Source of the DNA: Allobosea sp. UNC402CLCol | GTDB lineage: Bacteria > Pseudomonadota > Alphaproteobacteria > Rhizobiales > Beijerinckiaceae | Length of the DNA stretch: 64,000 nt | Reading direction: 5' to 3' | Assembly: GCF_000745475.1 (NCBI RefSeq) | Contig: NZ_JQJJ01000010.1 | Coordinates: forward strand, 682,001-746,000 | Part shown: positions 54,456 through 62,971 of the stretch, piece after piece | How positions within the stretch are numbered: the first letter of the stretch is position 1 | How the letters are laid out: each line of letters starts with the position of its first letter | The notes under the pieces: generated by a model | Seen by the model: only the letters and a program-made list of their open reading frames with translations | What the model was told of the DNA's origin: nothing | Databases searched by the model: none | Translations under genes and position numbers: made by a program

Positions 54456-54962
54456 CTATGAGGTGCGCCTCGGCAGCGGGGAGGCGCGACGTTCCTGTGG
54501 GCCTTTCCGCAGCGGGCCGACCACTTCGCGCATGGCGACATAGGTGTAGAACGACGCGACGTTGGGATCGTCGTGGAAGACCTCGCGGGCAAAGGCGGCA
54601 TAGGCTTCCATGCTCTCCACTTGGAGGTGGAGCACGAAATCGGCGCCTCCGGTCACATAGGATGCCTGCCTGATCTCGGGACGCGAACCCAGCTTGCGCG
54701 CGAATGCGTCGGCGAGCTGTGAGCCCTGCACCAGCGAAACCAGCACATGGATCGTGACGGGCACGCCGAGCACGGCCGGGCTCACGACCGAGACGTCCGC
54801 GGTGATGATCTTCTCCGCCCGCAGCCGGCGTAACCGACGCAGCACGGCGCTTTGCGACAGCCCGACCCGTTCGGCCAGGATGCGCGCCGGGGTCTGGTTG
54901 TCGCGCTGCATTTCCTCCAGCAGCGCATGATCGAAGCGGTCGAGATCGGCGATTTTCGTCAC
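54456..54962 (-). CDS. Lrp/AsnC-family regulator, copy 1
   Basis: A 168-residue regulator. The N-terminal helix-turn-helix (LAERVGLSQSAVLRRLRRLRAEKII) and a C-terminal RAM ligand domain (ASYVTGGADFVLHLQVESMEAYAAF) are clear. GTG 54962 follows AGAGG; an in-frame ATG 20 codons upstream adds residues over a region with two dyads. It is divergent from the Cys/Met-metabolism PLP enzyme gene and likely controls it (inference). It converges on cpdR. Confidence 0.9.
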   Translation of the reverse strand: MTKIADLDRFDHALLEEMQRDNQTPARILAERVGLSQSAVLRRLRRLRAEKIITADVSVVSPAVLGVPVTIHVLVSLVQGSQLADAFARKLGSRPEIRQASYVTGGADFVLHLQVESMEAYAAFAREVFHDDPNVASFYTYVAMREVVGPLRKGPQERRASPLPRRTS

Positions 54963-54977
54963 GTTGGATCCTCTGAT

Positions 54978-55010
54978 GACGAAAATAGTCGCTTGTCGGC
55001 GAAAAACGCC
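54978..55010. promoter_or_regulatory. Two 13-base dyads, candidate Lrp operators
   Basis: GACGAAAATAGTC (54978-54990) and GGCGAAAAACGCC (54998-55010) are similar short-arm dyads with A-rich centres, 20 bases apart centre to centre (about two turns). They lie between lrp copy 1 and the PLP-enzyme gene. The fit to an Lrp binding pattern is inferred. Confidence 0.55.
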
Positions 55011-55097
55011 AATTAAAATCACGATCGCGCGCTAGAGTGTGGTCAGCCGGCGATATAGGCGAGAGCGCCGCGCAAAGCAGGAAGGCCCGGAGAGACA

Positions 55098-56252
55098 ATG
55101 AGCACGAAGAGCTGGAGCCCGCGGAGCCTCACGGCGCAGGCCATGGGAAAGATCGATCCCGTCACCAAGGCTGTGGTGCCGCCGATCCATGTCGCGACGA
55201 CCTATATCCGCGACGAGGACAACGGCTATTCGACCGGCTTCATCTACGGGCGGCCGGACAATGAGACGACACGCGAGGCCGAAAGCCTGCTCGCGATGCT
55301 GGAGGAGGCGAAGGGCGGGGCGCTGCTGTTCGGTTCGGGCTCTGCGGCGGCGACGGCCGTGTTCCTGGCGCTCTCGCCCGGCGACCATGTCGTCGCCTCC
55401 AAGGTGATGTACTGGGCGCTGCGCAACTGGCTGATGACCGAGGCGACGCGCTGGGGCCTGAATGTCGAGTTCGTCGAGACCGACGATCTCGCCGCGCTGA
55501 AGGCCGCCGTGAAGCCCGGCGTGACCAAGCTCATCTGGGCCGAGACGCCCTCCAACCCGCTCTGGACGATCACCGACATCGCCGCCGTCGCCGAGATCGC
55601 GCACAAGGCCGGAGCCAAGCTCGCGGTCGATTCGACCTGCGCCTCGCCGGTGCATACGCGGCCGCTGACGCTCGGCGCCGACATCGTGATGCATTCGGCG
55701 ACCAAGGTGCTGAACGGCCATTCCGACGTCATCGCCGGCGCGCTCTGCGCCCGCGAGGATGATGAATTCTGGAACCGCATCAAGACGGTGCGGAGGGGGC
55801 AGGGCGGCATCCTCGGGCCGTTCGAGGCCTATCTGCTGATGCGCGGCATGCGCACGCTCCATGTCCGGCAGGAGCGCCAGTCGGCTTCGGCCATGGCGCT
55901 GGCGCAACGGCTTTCGGCTCATCCGCTGGTGGCGCGCGTGCTCTATCCCGGCCTGCCGCAGCATCCCGGCCACGACATCGCGGCGCGGCAGATGGAGAAC
56001 GGCTTCGGCTTCATGCTCTCGGTCCAGGTCTCGGGCGGCGAACAGGCGGCGATCCGGACGGCGGCGCATGTCGAGCTCTACAAGCGGGCGACCTCGCTTG
56101 GCGGCGTCGAAAGCCTGATCGAGCATCGCGCTTCGATCGAGGGCGCCGGCTCGCCTTGCCCGACAGACCTGCTCAGGCTGTCGACCGGCATCGAGGATGT
56201 CGAGGATCTCTATGCCGATTTCGACCAGGCGCTGAAGGCGGGGCACGGTTGA
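55098..56252 (+). CDS. Cys/Met-metabolism PLP enzyme (trans-sulfuration family)
   Basis: A 384-residue aspartate-aminotransferase-fold enzyme related to cystathionine gamma-synthase, gamma-lyase and beta-lyase. Seen are the VPPIHVATTYI start, YGRPDNETTREAE, LLFGSGSAAATA, and the PLP Lys in SATKVLNGHSDV; then SLGGVESLIEHRAS. Which reaction it catalyses cannot be told from sequence. The divergent Lrp-type regulator suggests amino-acid catabolism. Confidence 0.88.
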   Translation: MSTKSWSPRSLTAQAMGKIDPVTKAVVPPIHVATTYIRDEDNGYSTGFIYGRPDNETTREAESLLAMLEEAKGGALLFGSGSAAATAVFLALSPGDHVVASKVMYWALRNWLMTEATRWGLNVEFVETDDLAALKAAVKPGVTKLIWAETPSNPLWTITDIAAVAEIAHKAGAKLAVDSTCASPVHTRPLTLGADIVMHSATKVLNGHSDVIAGALCAREDDEFWNRIKTVRRGQGGILGPFEAYLLMRGMRTLHVRQERQSASAMALAQRLSAHPLVARVLYPGLPQHPGHDIAARQMENGFGFMLSVQVSGGEQAAIRTAAHVELYKRATSLGGVESLIEHRASIEGAGSPCPTDLLRLSTGIEDVEDLYADFDQALKAGHG

Positions 56253-56268
56253 GCGGCTACCGCCTGCC

Positions 56269-56358
56269 GTCATGGTGGGGCCTGACCCGACCATCTCCGA
56301 AACCAGCTTTCTGGTCACGAGATTCTCGGGTCTGCGCTTCGCTTCGCCCGAGAATGAC
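56269..56358. repeat. Composite palindromic intergenic element, copy 4
   Basis: Starts GTCATGGTGGGGCCTGACCC, a first arm with one altered position. It ends with ATTCTCGGG ... CCCGAGAATGAC, shared with copy 2 at 22.35 kb. It lies between two convergent genes. Confidence 0.75.
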
Positions 56359-56373
56359 GCGTGCGTCGGGGGA

Positions 56374-56961
56374 TCACACCCAAATCTCCTTCGCCACCGC
56401 CAGATAGCGCGCCCGTTCCACCAACCCGTTGCGGCCGCCATTGATCAACTTTGTCACGGCGGCGACGTCGTCGGCGTCGGCTGCAGCACTGATCGCGCGC
56501 TCGCTCCAATAGGCGAAGGCAACGAGGAGCGAGATGTCCGGCTCCTTGGCGCGCTCCGGCACGGCTTCGAGATCGATGCCGATGATCTTGCCGAAGCGGC
56601 GGTAATTGGCGCGGCCGGTGAGCTGGAAGATACCGCGGCCGTGGTAGCGGATGCCGTCGCCGGCCTGGGTGTTGCCGAGGTCCTGCCGGCCCTCATAGCG
56701 CAGGAAATAGCTCGCGCCGCCATATTCCTCCAGCGTGCGGAAGCCGTCGGTCTCATGGGCGGCCTGGGCGAGGAAGTGGCATAGACGCAGCCGGGTCGAG
56801 ACGTCGTGCTCGCGGGCGAGAGCGTCGAAGCGCTGGGCGACACCGTCGACGATATCGGCTTTCCCGCTCGGCGTGAGGCGCAGAAGGCGCTCGCGGGTGA
56901 CGGCGAGTTCGGGTTGCGGCGATGTCCCGGAGATGTATGCGACGATGCCTCTGAGCGACAT
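56374..56961 (-). CDS. Glycoside hydrolase family 19 (chitinase/endolysin-like) protein
   Basis: A 195-residue lysozyme-fold protein with CHFLAQAAHETDGF (catalytic Glu), ASYFLRYEGRQDLGNTQ and GIRYHGRGIFQLTGRANYRRFG, as in GH19 chitinases and phage endolysins. No signal peptide or cell-wall-binding domain. AGGAGG precedes ATG 56961. No other phage gene is near, so it may be a domesticated endolysin or a murein enzyme (inference). Confidence 0.85.
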   Translation of the reverse strand: MSLRGIVAYISGTSPQPELAVTRERLLRLTPSGKADIVDGVAQRFDALAREHDVSTRLRLCHFLAQAAHETDGFRTLEEYGGASYFLRYEGRQDLGNTQAGDGIRYHGRGIFQLTGRANYRRFGKIIGIDLEAVPERAKEPDISLLVAFAYWSERAISAAADADDVAAVTKLINGGRNGLVERARYLAVAKEIWV

Positions 56962-57038
56962 GGCTGGCCTCCTGCAAAGGAGGCCATCATCGCGTGGCGG
57001 TGCATCGCGGGGATAAGTTGCCCGGGGGCGGCCCGAGA

Positions 57039-57560
57039 TCAGCCGCCGACGGCGGTGTATTCGGTCTCGATCGAGGAGGCATGGGCCTCGTGGTCGAAGC
57101 CGTAGATATGGATCGAGATCGCCTCGCCCGGCCCGAAATTGCGCATCCGGTGGATATTCGGTCCCGAGGGCAGCATGCAGGCGACATAGCCCGGCTGCCG
57201 CTGCTGTTCCTCGGTCGGGACGGCGCGGCTGGCGTCGATGGCGCGATACCAGGTCTCGGTGACGACGCCCGAGACGACGCCGAAGCAGCAGGAGCAGTGG
57301 TGATCATGGATTGAGGTCGCGGAGCCCTCGCCCCAGACGATCGCCCAGATGCTGACATTCTCGTCGCCGGCGAGCAGGTTGCGGGCATAACAGCCGGGCT
57401 TGCGCTCGAGCGGCAGGCGCTGGATCAGATCGGGCATGGCGACGAGCTCGCGCAGCACGTCACGGGCAGCGGCGAGATAGTCCCGCGAGAGCGTTCCCTC
57501 GTCGCTACGCAGGCTGCGAAGCACCGCGCCCTGCCGCTCCGCGCTCAGAAAACCCTGCAT
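57039..57560 (-). CDS. Cysteine dioxygenase
   Basis: Oxidises cysteine to cysteine sulfinate. The 173-residue cupin has His85 and His87 in SIHDHHCSCCFG, His137 in NIHRMRN, and Arg60, which in the family binds the cysteine carboxylate. Cys92 and Tyr153 align with the Cys-Tyr cofactor pair of eukaryotic CDO. Arg60 favours cysteine dioxygenase over mercaptopropionate dioxygenase. It is divergent from a second Lrp-type regulator. Confidence 0.92.
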   Translation of the reverse strand: MQGFLSAERQGAVLRSLRSDEGTLSRDYLAAARDVLRELVAMPDLIQRLPLERKPGCYARNLLAGDENVSIWAIVWGEGSATSIHDHHCSCCFGVVSGVVTETWYRAIDASRAVPTEEQQRQPGYVACMLPSGPNIHRMRNFGPGEAISIHIYGFDHEAHASSIETEYTAVGG

Positions 57561-57740
57561 CCCGTCACCCTCTCGATCCGACCAGGAGAATGGTACCGGG
57601 AGAGGGCGGGCAGCGGTTTGCAGAGATCGAGAATTTTTTGCTCTTATCGAAATTTCATGCCCTTCTTTCCAGAAAAAGTGGAAAAATAAACCCGGTGTAT
57701 GCTTCGCTTAAGAAGCTGGTTCCGAATCTGCCGAGGACAT

Positions 57741-58220
57741 ATGGCCAAGCTCGATGCTTTCGACCTGCGCATTCTCGCGCGTTTGCAGGAGGATGCGAGC
57801 CTGCCGCTGGCGGAGCTGGCGGAGTCGGTCGGGCTTTCGCCCTCGCCATGCTGGCGGCGGGTGCAGAAGCTGGAGGAGGGCGGATACATCAAGCGCCGCG
57901 TCGCGCTGCTCGACCGGGAGAAGCTCAATGCCGGCGTGACCGTCTTCATCGCGGTCAGGACGGCGCGGCATTCGATGGAATGGCTGGAACGCTTCCATTC
58001 CGCCGTCCAGGACCTGCCGGAGATCGTCGATTTCTACCGGATGAGCGGGGAGATCGACTATCTACTCAAGGCTTGCGTCTCCGACATCGCCGCCTATGAC
58101 GCGCTCTACAAGAAGCTGATCTCGCGCATCGATCTCTCCGATGTGACCTCGATGTTCGCCATGGAGGAGCTGAAGTCGACGACGGCGGTCCCGCTGGGAT
58201 TCGCGCTGCCGGGACATTGA
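57741..58220 (+). CDS. Lrp/AsnC-family regulator, copy 2
   Basis: A 159-residue regulator with DAFDLRILARLQEDASLPLAELAESVGLSPSPCWRRVQKLEEGGYI and a RAM domain (IVDFYRMSGEIDYLLKACVSDIAAYDAL). The pattern SPSPCWRRV is that of BkdR/DecR-type cysteine-responsive Lrp proteins, which fits its place divergent from cysteine dioxygenase (inference). ATG 57741 gives the family length. Confidence 0.92.
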   Translation: MAKLDAFDLRILARLQEDASLPLAELAESVGLSPSPCWRRVQKLEEGGYIKRRVALLDREKLNAGVTVFIAVRTARHSMEWLERFHSAVQDLPEIVDFYRMSGEIDYLLKACVSDIAAYDALYKKLISRIDLSDVTSMFAMEELKSTTAVPLGFALPGH

Positions 58221-58313
58221 GGGCCGGACCGGTTCGCGGAAAGCGGATGCGTGACATGTCACAGCACTGAGACAGCTTGGCGCTACCTCCCGCGCGTGCC
58301 GTCCCAGGAGATC

Positions 58314-59615
58314 ATGAGCATGTCGAACCCGGTTCCTCAGACCAGCCGCCGCGCGCTGTTGCTCGGCCTCGGAACCGCCGCGCTGGCGGCTCCGGCTTTC
58401 GCGCGTTCGCTGCCGGCGCTGCCGACATCGAACCTCGGAGCGGATACCGGCTACTGGCAGGCCGTGCGCGGCCTCTACAGCGTCACGCCCGACATGGTGA
58501 ACCTCGAGAACGGCTATTGGGGCATCATGGCCGAGCCGGTGAAGGCGGAATACAAGCGCCTGACCGATTTCGTGAATTTCGAGAACACGGTCTATGCCCG
58601 GACCAAGATCGGGGCGGATCTCGACAATGTCCGCGCGCCGCTCGCGGAGTTTCTCGGCGTCGCGCGTGAGGAGATCGCGCTGTCGCGCGGCGCGACCGAG
58701 GCGCTCCAGGCGCTGATCTCGGGCTACAACAAGCTGAAGCCCGGCGACACCGTGCTCTATGCCGATCTCGACTACGATTCGATGCAGTATGCGATGAACT
58801 GGCTGAAGGATCGGCGCGGTGTCGCGGTGGCGAAGTTCGACATTCCGGAACCCGCGACGCGCCAGGCCGTGCTCGACGCCTATGACGCTGCCCTGAAAGC
58901 GAATCCGAAGACCAAGCTTCTCCTGCTGACCCATGTCAGCCACCGCACCGGCCTGATGATGCCGGTGAAGGAGATCGCGGCCATGGCCAAGGCGCGCGGC
59001 GCCGACGTCATCCTCGACGCGGCCCATAGCTGGGGCCAGATCGACTTCCAGGCCAAGGATCTGGGCGTCGATTTCATCGGCTTCAACCTGCACAAGTGGA
59101 TCGGAGCCCCGCTCGGCGTCGGCATGATCTACATCGCCCGGGAGCGTCTTGCCGATATCGACCCCTATATGGCCGACGAGGATTTCAAGGCCGACGACAT
59201 CCGCTCGCGCCTGCATACGGGCACGCCGAACTTCGCCGCTCAGCTCACCGTTCCGGTGGCGCTCGCCCTGCACCGGGAGATCGGGCCGCAGGCCAAGGAA
59301 GCGCGCTACCGCCATCTGCGCAATTACTGGGTCGCCAAGGCGCGCGAGCTCAAGGGCGTCGAAATCCAGACGCCGGACGATCCGAGCATGGTCGCCGGCA
59401 TCACCTCCTTCGCGCTGACCGGCAAGCGCTCGCCCGCCGACACCAACGCGATCGTCGCGGCGCTGCGCGACCAGCACAAGGTGATGACGGTGCGTCGCGG
59501 CGGCGTCGCCAAGGGCAACACGATCCGCATCTCGCCGGCGCCCTACATCATGGAAGCCGATCTCGACAGGTTCGTCGCGGCGCTGGCGGTGGTGTCCGGC
59601 AATCGGGCGGGCTGA
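58314..59615 (+). CDS. Tat-exported class V aminotransferase-like protein
   Basis: A 433-residue PLP-fold protein of the cysteine desulfurase / isopenicillin N epimerase type. A Tat signal, TSRRALLLGLGTAALAAPAFA, predicts export. The PLP Lys lies in FNLHKWIGAPLGVG; LDAAHSWGQIDF and LSRGATEALQALI are the PLP-pocket motifs. AGGAG precedes ATG 58314. Periplasmic PLP enzymes are uncommon. The substrate is unknown; the neighbours point to sulfur amino acids (inference). Confidence 0.85.
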   Translation: MSMSNPVPQTSRRALLLGLGTAALAAPAFARSLPALPTSNLGADTGYWQAVRGLYSVTPDMVNLENGYWGIMAEPVKAEYKRLTDFVNFENTVYARTKIGADLDNVRAPLAEFLGVAREEIALSRGATEALQALISGYNKLKPGDTVLYADLDYDSMQYAMNWLKDRRGVAVAKFDIPEPATRQAVLDAYDAALKANPKTKLLLLTHVSHRTGLMMPVKEIAAMAKARGADVILDAAHSWGQIDFQAKDLGVDFIGFNLHKWIGAPLGVGMIYIARERLADIDPYMADEDFKADDIRSRLHTGTPNFAAQLTVPVALALHREIGPQAKEARYRHLRNYWVAKARELKGVEIQTPDDPSMVAGITSFALTGKRSPADTNAIVAALRDQHKVMTVRRGGVAKGNTIRISPAPYIMEADLDRFVAALAVVSGNRAG

Positions 59616-59635
59616 CGCCGGACCTTTCCTCTGCC

Positions 59636-59713
59636 GTCATGGTCGGGCTTGTCCCGACCATCCACGGAGAGCCGTGTTCAACACGTGGATGCTCGGGTCA
59701 AGCCCGAGCATGA
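59636..59713. repeat. Composite palindromic intergenic element, copy 5
   Basis: First hairpin ATGGTCGGGCTTGTCCCGACCAT, second GATGCTCGGG-TCAAG-CCCGAGCAT, with outer ends GTCATG and CATGAC. The second half is nearly identical to copy 3. It lies between two convergent genes. Confidence 0.8.
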
Positions 59714-59725
59714 CGCAGGCGGGGC

Positions 59726-61345
59726 TCAGGCCTTCGTGACCTTCTGGTAGTCCTTCACGTCCGAGAAGGTGATGTCGGGCGCGCGCTCGGCATCGTATTT
59801 CAGCGTGAACTGGCTGGACGCCATGAAGACCGGGTCGCCGTCGAGATCATCCGCCATGGCGGAAGGCTTGTGGCCGACGAACTTGGCCAGCGCGACCTTG
59901 TCCTCCGAGGAAACCCAGCGCGCGATCGAGAACTGGCAGGGCTCGAAATCGACGGGGAGCGAGTATTCCGCGTCCATGCGCTCCTTGAGCACGTCGAGCT
60001 GGAGCGCGCCGACGACGCCGACGATGGCGGGCGCGCCGTCATGCGGCAGGAAGAGCTGGACGACGCCTTCCTCGGCCATCTGCTGCAGGGCCTCGCGCAG
60101 CTTCTTGGCCTTCATCGCGTCCTTCAATTTGACGCGGCGCAGGATTTCCGGGGCGAAGCTCGGCACGCCCTTGAAGACGATGTCCTCGCCCTCGGTCAGC
60201 GTGTCGCCGATGCGCAAGGTGCCGTGATTGGGCAAGCCGACGATGTCGCCGGCGAAAGCCTCCTCGGCGATCGAGCGGTCGCGGGCGAAGAAGAATTGCG
60301 GGGCGTTGAGCGGCATCGGCTTGCCGGTGCGGACCAGCTTAGCCTTCATGCCGCGCGACAGCTTGCCCGAGCAGATGCGCATGAAGGCGATGCGGTCGCG
60401 GTGGTTCGGATCCATGTTCGCCTGGATCTTGAAGACGAAGCCGGTCATCTTCGGCTCGTCCGCCTCGATCGGGCGCTTGTCCGAAGCTTGGGCACGCGGG
60501 CTCGGCGCATAGGCACCGAGCGCGTCGATCAGGTCGCGCACACCGTAGTCGCGGAGCGCCGCGCCGAAATAGAGCGGCGTCAGATGGCCCTCGCGGAAGG
60601 CCTGGAGATCGAAGGGCTTCAACCCCTCGGCGGCGAGGAAGACCTCCTCGCGCCAGGTCTCGGCGGCGCCATGCGGCAGCAACTCGTCGAAGAGCGGATC
60701 GTCCCAGCCGGAGACCTGGCGGTCCTCGGCGCGCTCGTCGCCCTTCTGGTTGCGGCGGAAGGTGTTTGCCTTGAGATCGTAGGTGCCGACGAATTCGCGG
60801 CCGCGGCCGACCGGCCAGGTCATCGGCGCGACGTCGAGGGCCAGCGTCGTCTCGATCTCGTTGATCAGGTCGAAGGGATCGCGCGTCTCGCGGTCGACCT
60901 TGTTGATGAAGGTGACGATCGGGATGTCGCGCAGCCGGCAGACCTCGAACAGCTTCTTGGTGCGGTCCTCGATGCCCTTGGCAGCGTCGATGACCATGAC
61001 GGCGGCGTCGACGGCGGTCAGCGTGCGGTAGGTGTCTTCCGAGAAGTCCTCGTGGCCGGGCGTATCGAGCAGGTTGAAGACGTGCCCGCCATATTCGAAG
61101 GTCATCACCGAGGTGACGACCGAGATGCCGCGCTGGCGCTCGATCTTCATCCAGTCGGAGGAGGTCTGGCGGCGGCCCTGCTTGGCGCGCACCTCGCCGG
61201 CGAGCTGAATGGCGCCACCGAAATAGAGCAGCTTCTCGGTCAGCGTCGTCTTGCCCGCGTCCGGGTGCGAGATGATCGCGAAGGTGCGCCGGCGCGCATG
61301 CGGCGCCTCGGCCGCCGGAGCCTGAAGGGTCGAAAGATCGGTCAT
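59726..61345 (-). CDS. prfC: Peptide chain release factor 3
   Basis: A GTPase that recycles release factors 1 and 2 after translation termination. The 539-residue protein has the P-loop SHPDAGKTTLTEKLL, the switch QRGISVVTSV, DTPGHEDFSEDT, NKVDRE and the C-terminal EF-G-like domains. E. coli PrfC is 529 residues, so the length is normal. Confidence 0.97.
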   Translation of the reverse strand: MTDLSTLQAPAAEAPHARRRTFAIISHPDAGKTTLTEKLLYFGGAIQLAGEVRAKQGRRQTSSDWMKIERQRGISVVTSVMTFEYGGHVFNLLDTPGHEDFSEDTYRTLTAVDAAVMVIDAAKGIEDRTKKLFEVCRLRDIPIVTFINKVDRETRDPFDLINEIETTLALDVAPMTWPVGRGREFVGTYDLKANTFRRNQKGDERAEDRQVSGWDDPLFDELLPHGAAETWREEVFLAAEGLKPFDLQAFREGHLTPLYFGAALRDYGVRDLIDALGAYAPSPRAQASDKRPIEADEPKMTGFVFKIQANMDPNHRDRIAFMRICSGKLSRGMKAKLVRTGKPMPLNAPQFFFARDRSIAEEAFAGDIVGLPNHGTLRIGDTLTEGEDIVFKGVPSFAPEILRRVKLKDAMKAKKLREALQQMAEEGVVQLFLPHDGAPAIVGVVGALQLDVLKERMDAEYSLPVDFEPCQFSIARWVSSEDKVALAKFVGHKPSAMADDLDGDPVFMASSQFTLKYDAERAPDITFSDVKDYQKVTKA

Positions 61346-61542
61346 GGCCGGTTTGAAGACAGGATGAGGCGGGCGAAGTCAATCATTCTCGCCGCGCGGT
61401 GGCGGCGCGTGCCGAATTCCGCGCCGCTCACGGCTCCGTGAGGATTGCCGACCGCTTTGTGAGCGGAACAACCGCCATTCCCGCCGCATTCTCCCCTTCG
61501 ACTTCCGTCGTACGACTCTTCATATCAGCCGAGGGGACCGGA

Positions 61543-62910
61543 ATGCCCGCAGCCGTCAAGGCCGAGCCGCAGCCGAGCTTGTCCGTCTTCGATGCCGTGA
61601 CGATCATGGTCGGCATCGTCGTCGGTATCGGCATCTTCAAGACGCCGGCCGTGGTCGCCGCGAATGTCGGCAGCGAGGCGGCCTTCATCGGCGTCTGGAT
61701 CATGGGCGGCATGGCGACGCTGATCGGTGCGCTCTGCTATGCCGAGCTCGCCGCCGCGCATCCTCACGCCGGCGGTGAATATCATTTCCTCGCCCGTGCC
61801 TATGGCCGCCCCGTCGCGATGTTGTTCGGCTGGGCGCGCGGCGCCGTGATCCAGACCGGGGCGATCGCGGCGGTCGCCTTCGTGCTCGGCGACTACGCTG
61901 CGCAGGTAATGCCGATCGGACCGATGGGGCCAGCGCTCTATGCCGCGCTTTCGGTGGTGGCGCTGACGGCGCTCAACGTCATCGGCACGGTGCAGAGCAA
62001 GAGGTTGCAGATCCTCATGACCTTCATCGAGGTCGGGGCGCTCGCCGCCATCATCCTGCTCGGCCTGTTCTTCGGCGGCGATGCCCCGGCGCAGCCGGCT
62101 GCCCCTGCACCCGGGACGGCGGCGATCGGCCTCGCCATGGTCTTCGTGCTCCTGACCTATGGCGGCTGGAACGAGGCGGCCTATCTCTCGGGCGAATTGG
62201 AGAACCCGGCGCGCAACATGGCGCGCGTGCTGGCCATCGGCACGGCGATCCTCGTCGCGATCTACGTGCTCGCCAATCTCGCCTTGCTCGCGATCCTCGG
62301 CCTCGACGGCCTGCGGGCCTCGGAGGCGGTGGCGGCGGATATGATGCGGCAGGTCGCCGGCGAGCCGGGTGCCGTGATCGTCAGCCTCGCCATCGTCGTC
62401 GCGGCGCTCTCGACACTCAACGCCACCATCTTTACCGGCGCGCGGGTCTATTTCGCCATGGCGCGGGATCTCACCTTGCTGCCGCGCGTCGGGGAATGGG
62501 ACGAGCGCGGCCGCGCCCCGGCGAACGGGCTCCTGCTGCAAGGCGCCGTCGCGCTGCTGCTCGTCGGTTTCGGCGCGGCGAGCCGGGACGGCTTCCACTC
62601 CATGGTCGACTACAGCGCGCCGGTGTTCTGGGCCTTCCTGCTGCTGGTCGGCGCGGCCTTGCCGATCCTGCGCTGGCGCGAGCCCAAGCGGAACCTGCCG
62701 TTCCGCGTGCCACTCTATCCGCTGACGCCGATCCTGTTCTGCCTGGGCTGCGCCTACATGCTGCACGCCAGCCTCGCCTATACCGGCAGCGGCGCGCTGG
62801 TGGGGCTCGCGGTGGTGCTCGCGGGCCTGCCGCTCCTGCTGTTCCGGCGCAAGCAGGGGGATGAGGGGGAGGTCATTCCCGGCGCCGCGAGGCCAGCAGC
62901 GGCCGAGTGA
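61543..62910 (+). CDS. APC-family amino-acid permease
   Basis: A 455-residue membrane protein with about 12 spans. The first span is MVGIVVGIGIFKTPAVV, with the GIGIF helix-break motif; AGGEYHFLARAYGRP and YGGWNEAAYLSGELENPARNM are also APC signatures. The C-terminus ends in a hydrophilic tail (RRKQGDEGEVIPGAARP). The substrate is unknown. AGGGGACCGGA stands before ATG 61543. Confidence 0.9.
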   Translation: MPAAVKAEPQPSLSVFDAVTIMVGIVVGIGIFKTPAVVAANVGSEAAFIGVWIMGGMATLIGALCYAELAAAHPHAGGEYHFLARAYGRPVAMLFGWARGAVIQTGAIAAVAFVLGDYAAQVMPIGPMGPALYAALSVVALTALNVIGTVQSKRLQILMTFIEVGALAAIILLGLFFGGDAPAQPAAPAPGTAAIGLAMVFVLLTYGGWNEAAYLSGELENPARNMARVLAIGTAILVAIYVLANLALLAILGLDGLRASEAVAADMMRQVAGEPGAVIVSLAIVVAALSTLNATIFTGARVYFAMARDLTLLPRVGEWDERGRAPANGLLLQGAVALLLVGFGAASRDGFHSMVDYSAPVFWAFLLLVGAALPILRWREPKRNLPFRVPLYPLTPILFCLGCAYMLHASLAYTGSGALVGLAVVLAGLPLLLFRRKQGDEGEVIPGAARPAAAE

Positions 62911-62971
62911 ACTCGCCCGATCGAGACCTCCAACCAAGGCTTTCCAACCCAGCTTTCGACAACGGAGACAG

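Noticed and set aside
56374..56961. Prophage remnant around the GH19 gene
   Set aside because: No other phage-like gene, attachment site or repeat border is visible; the flanks are normal metabolic genes.
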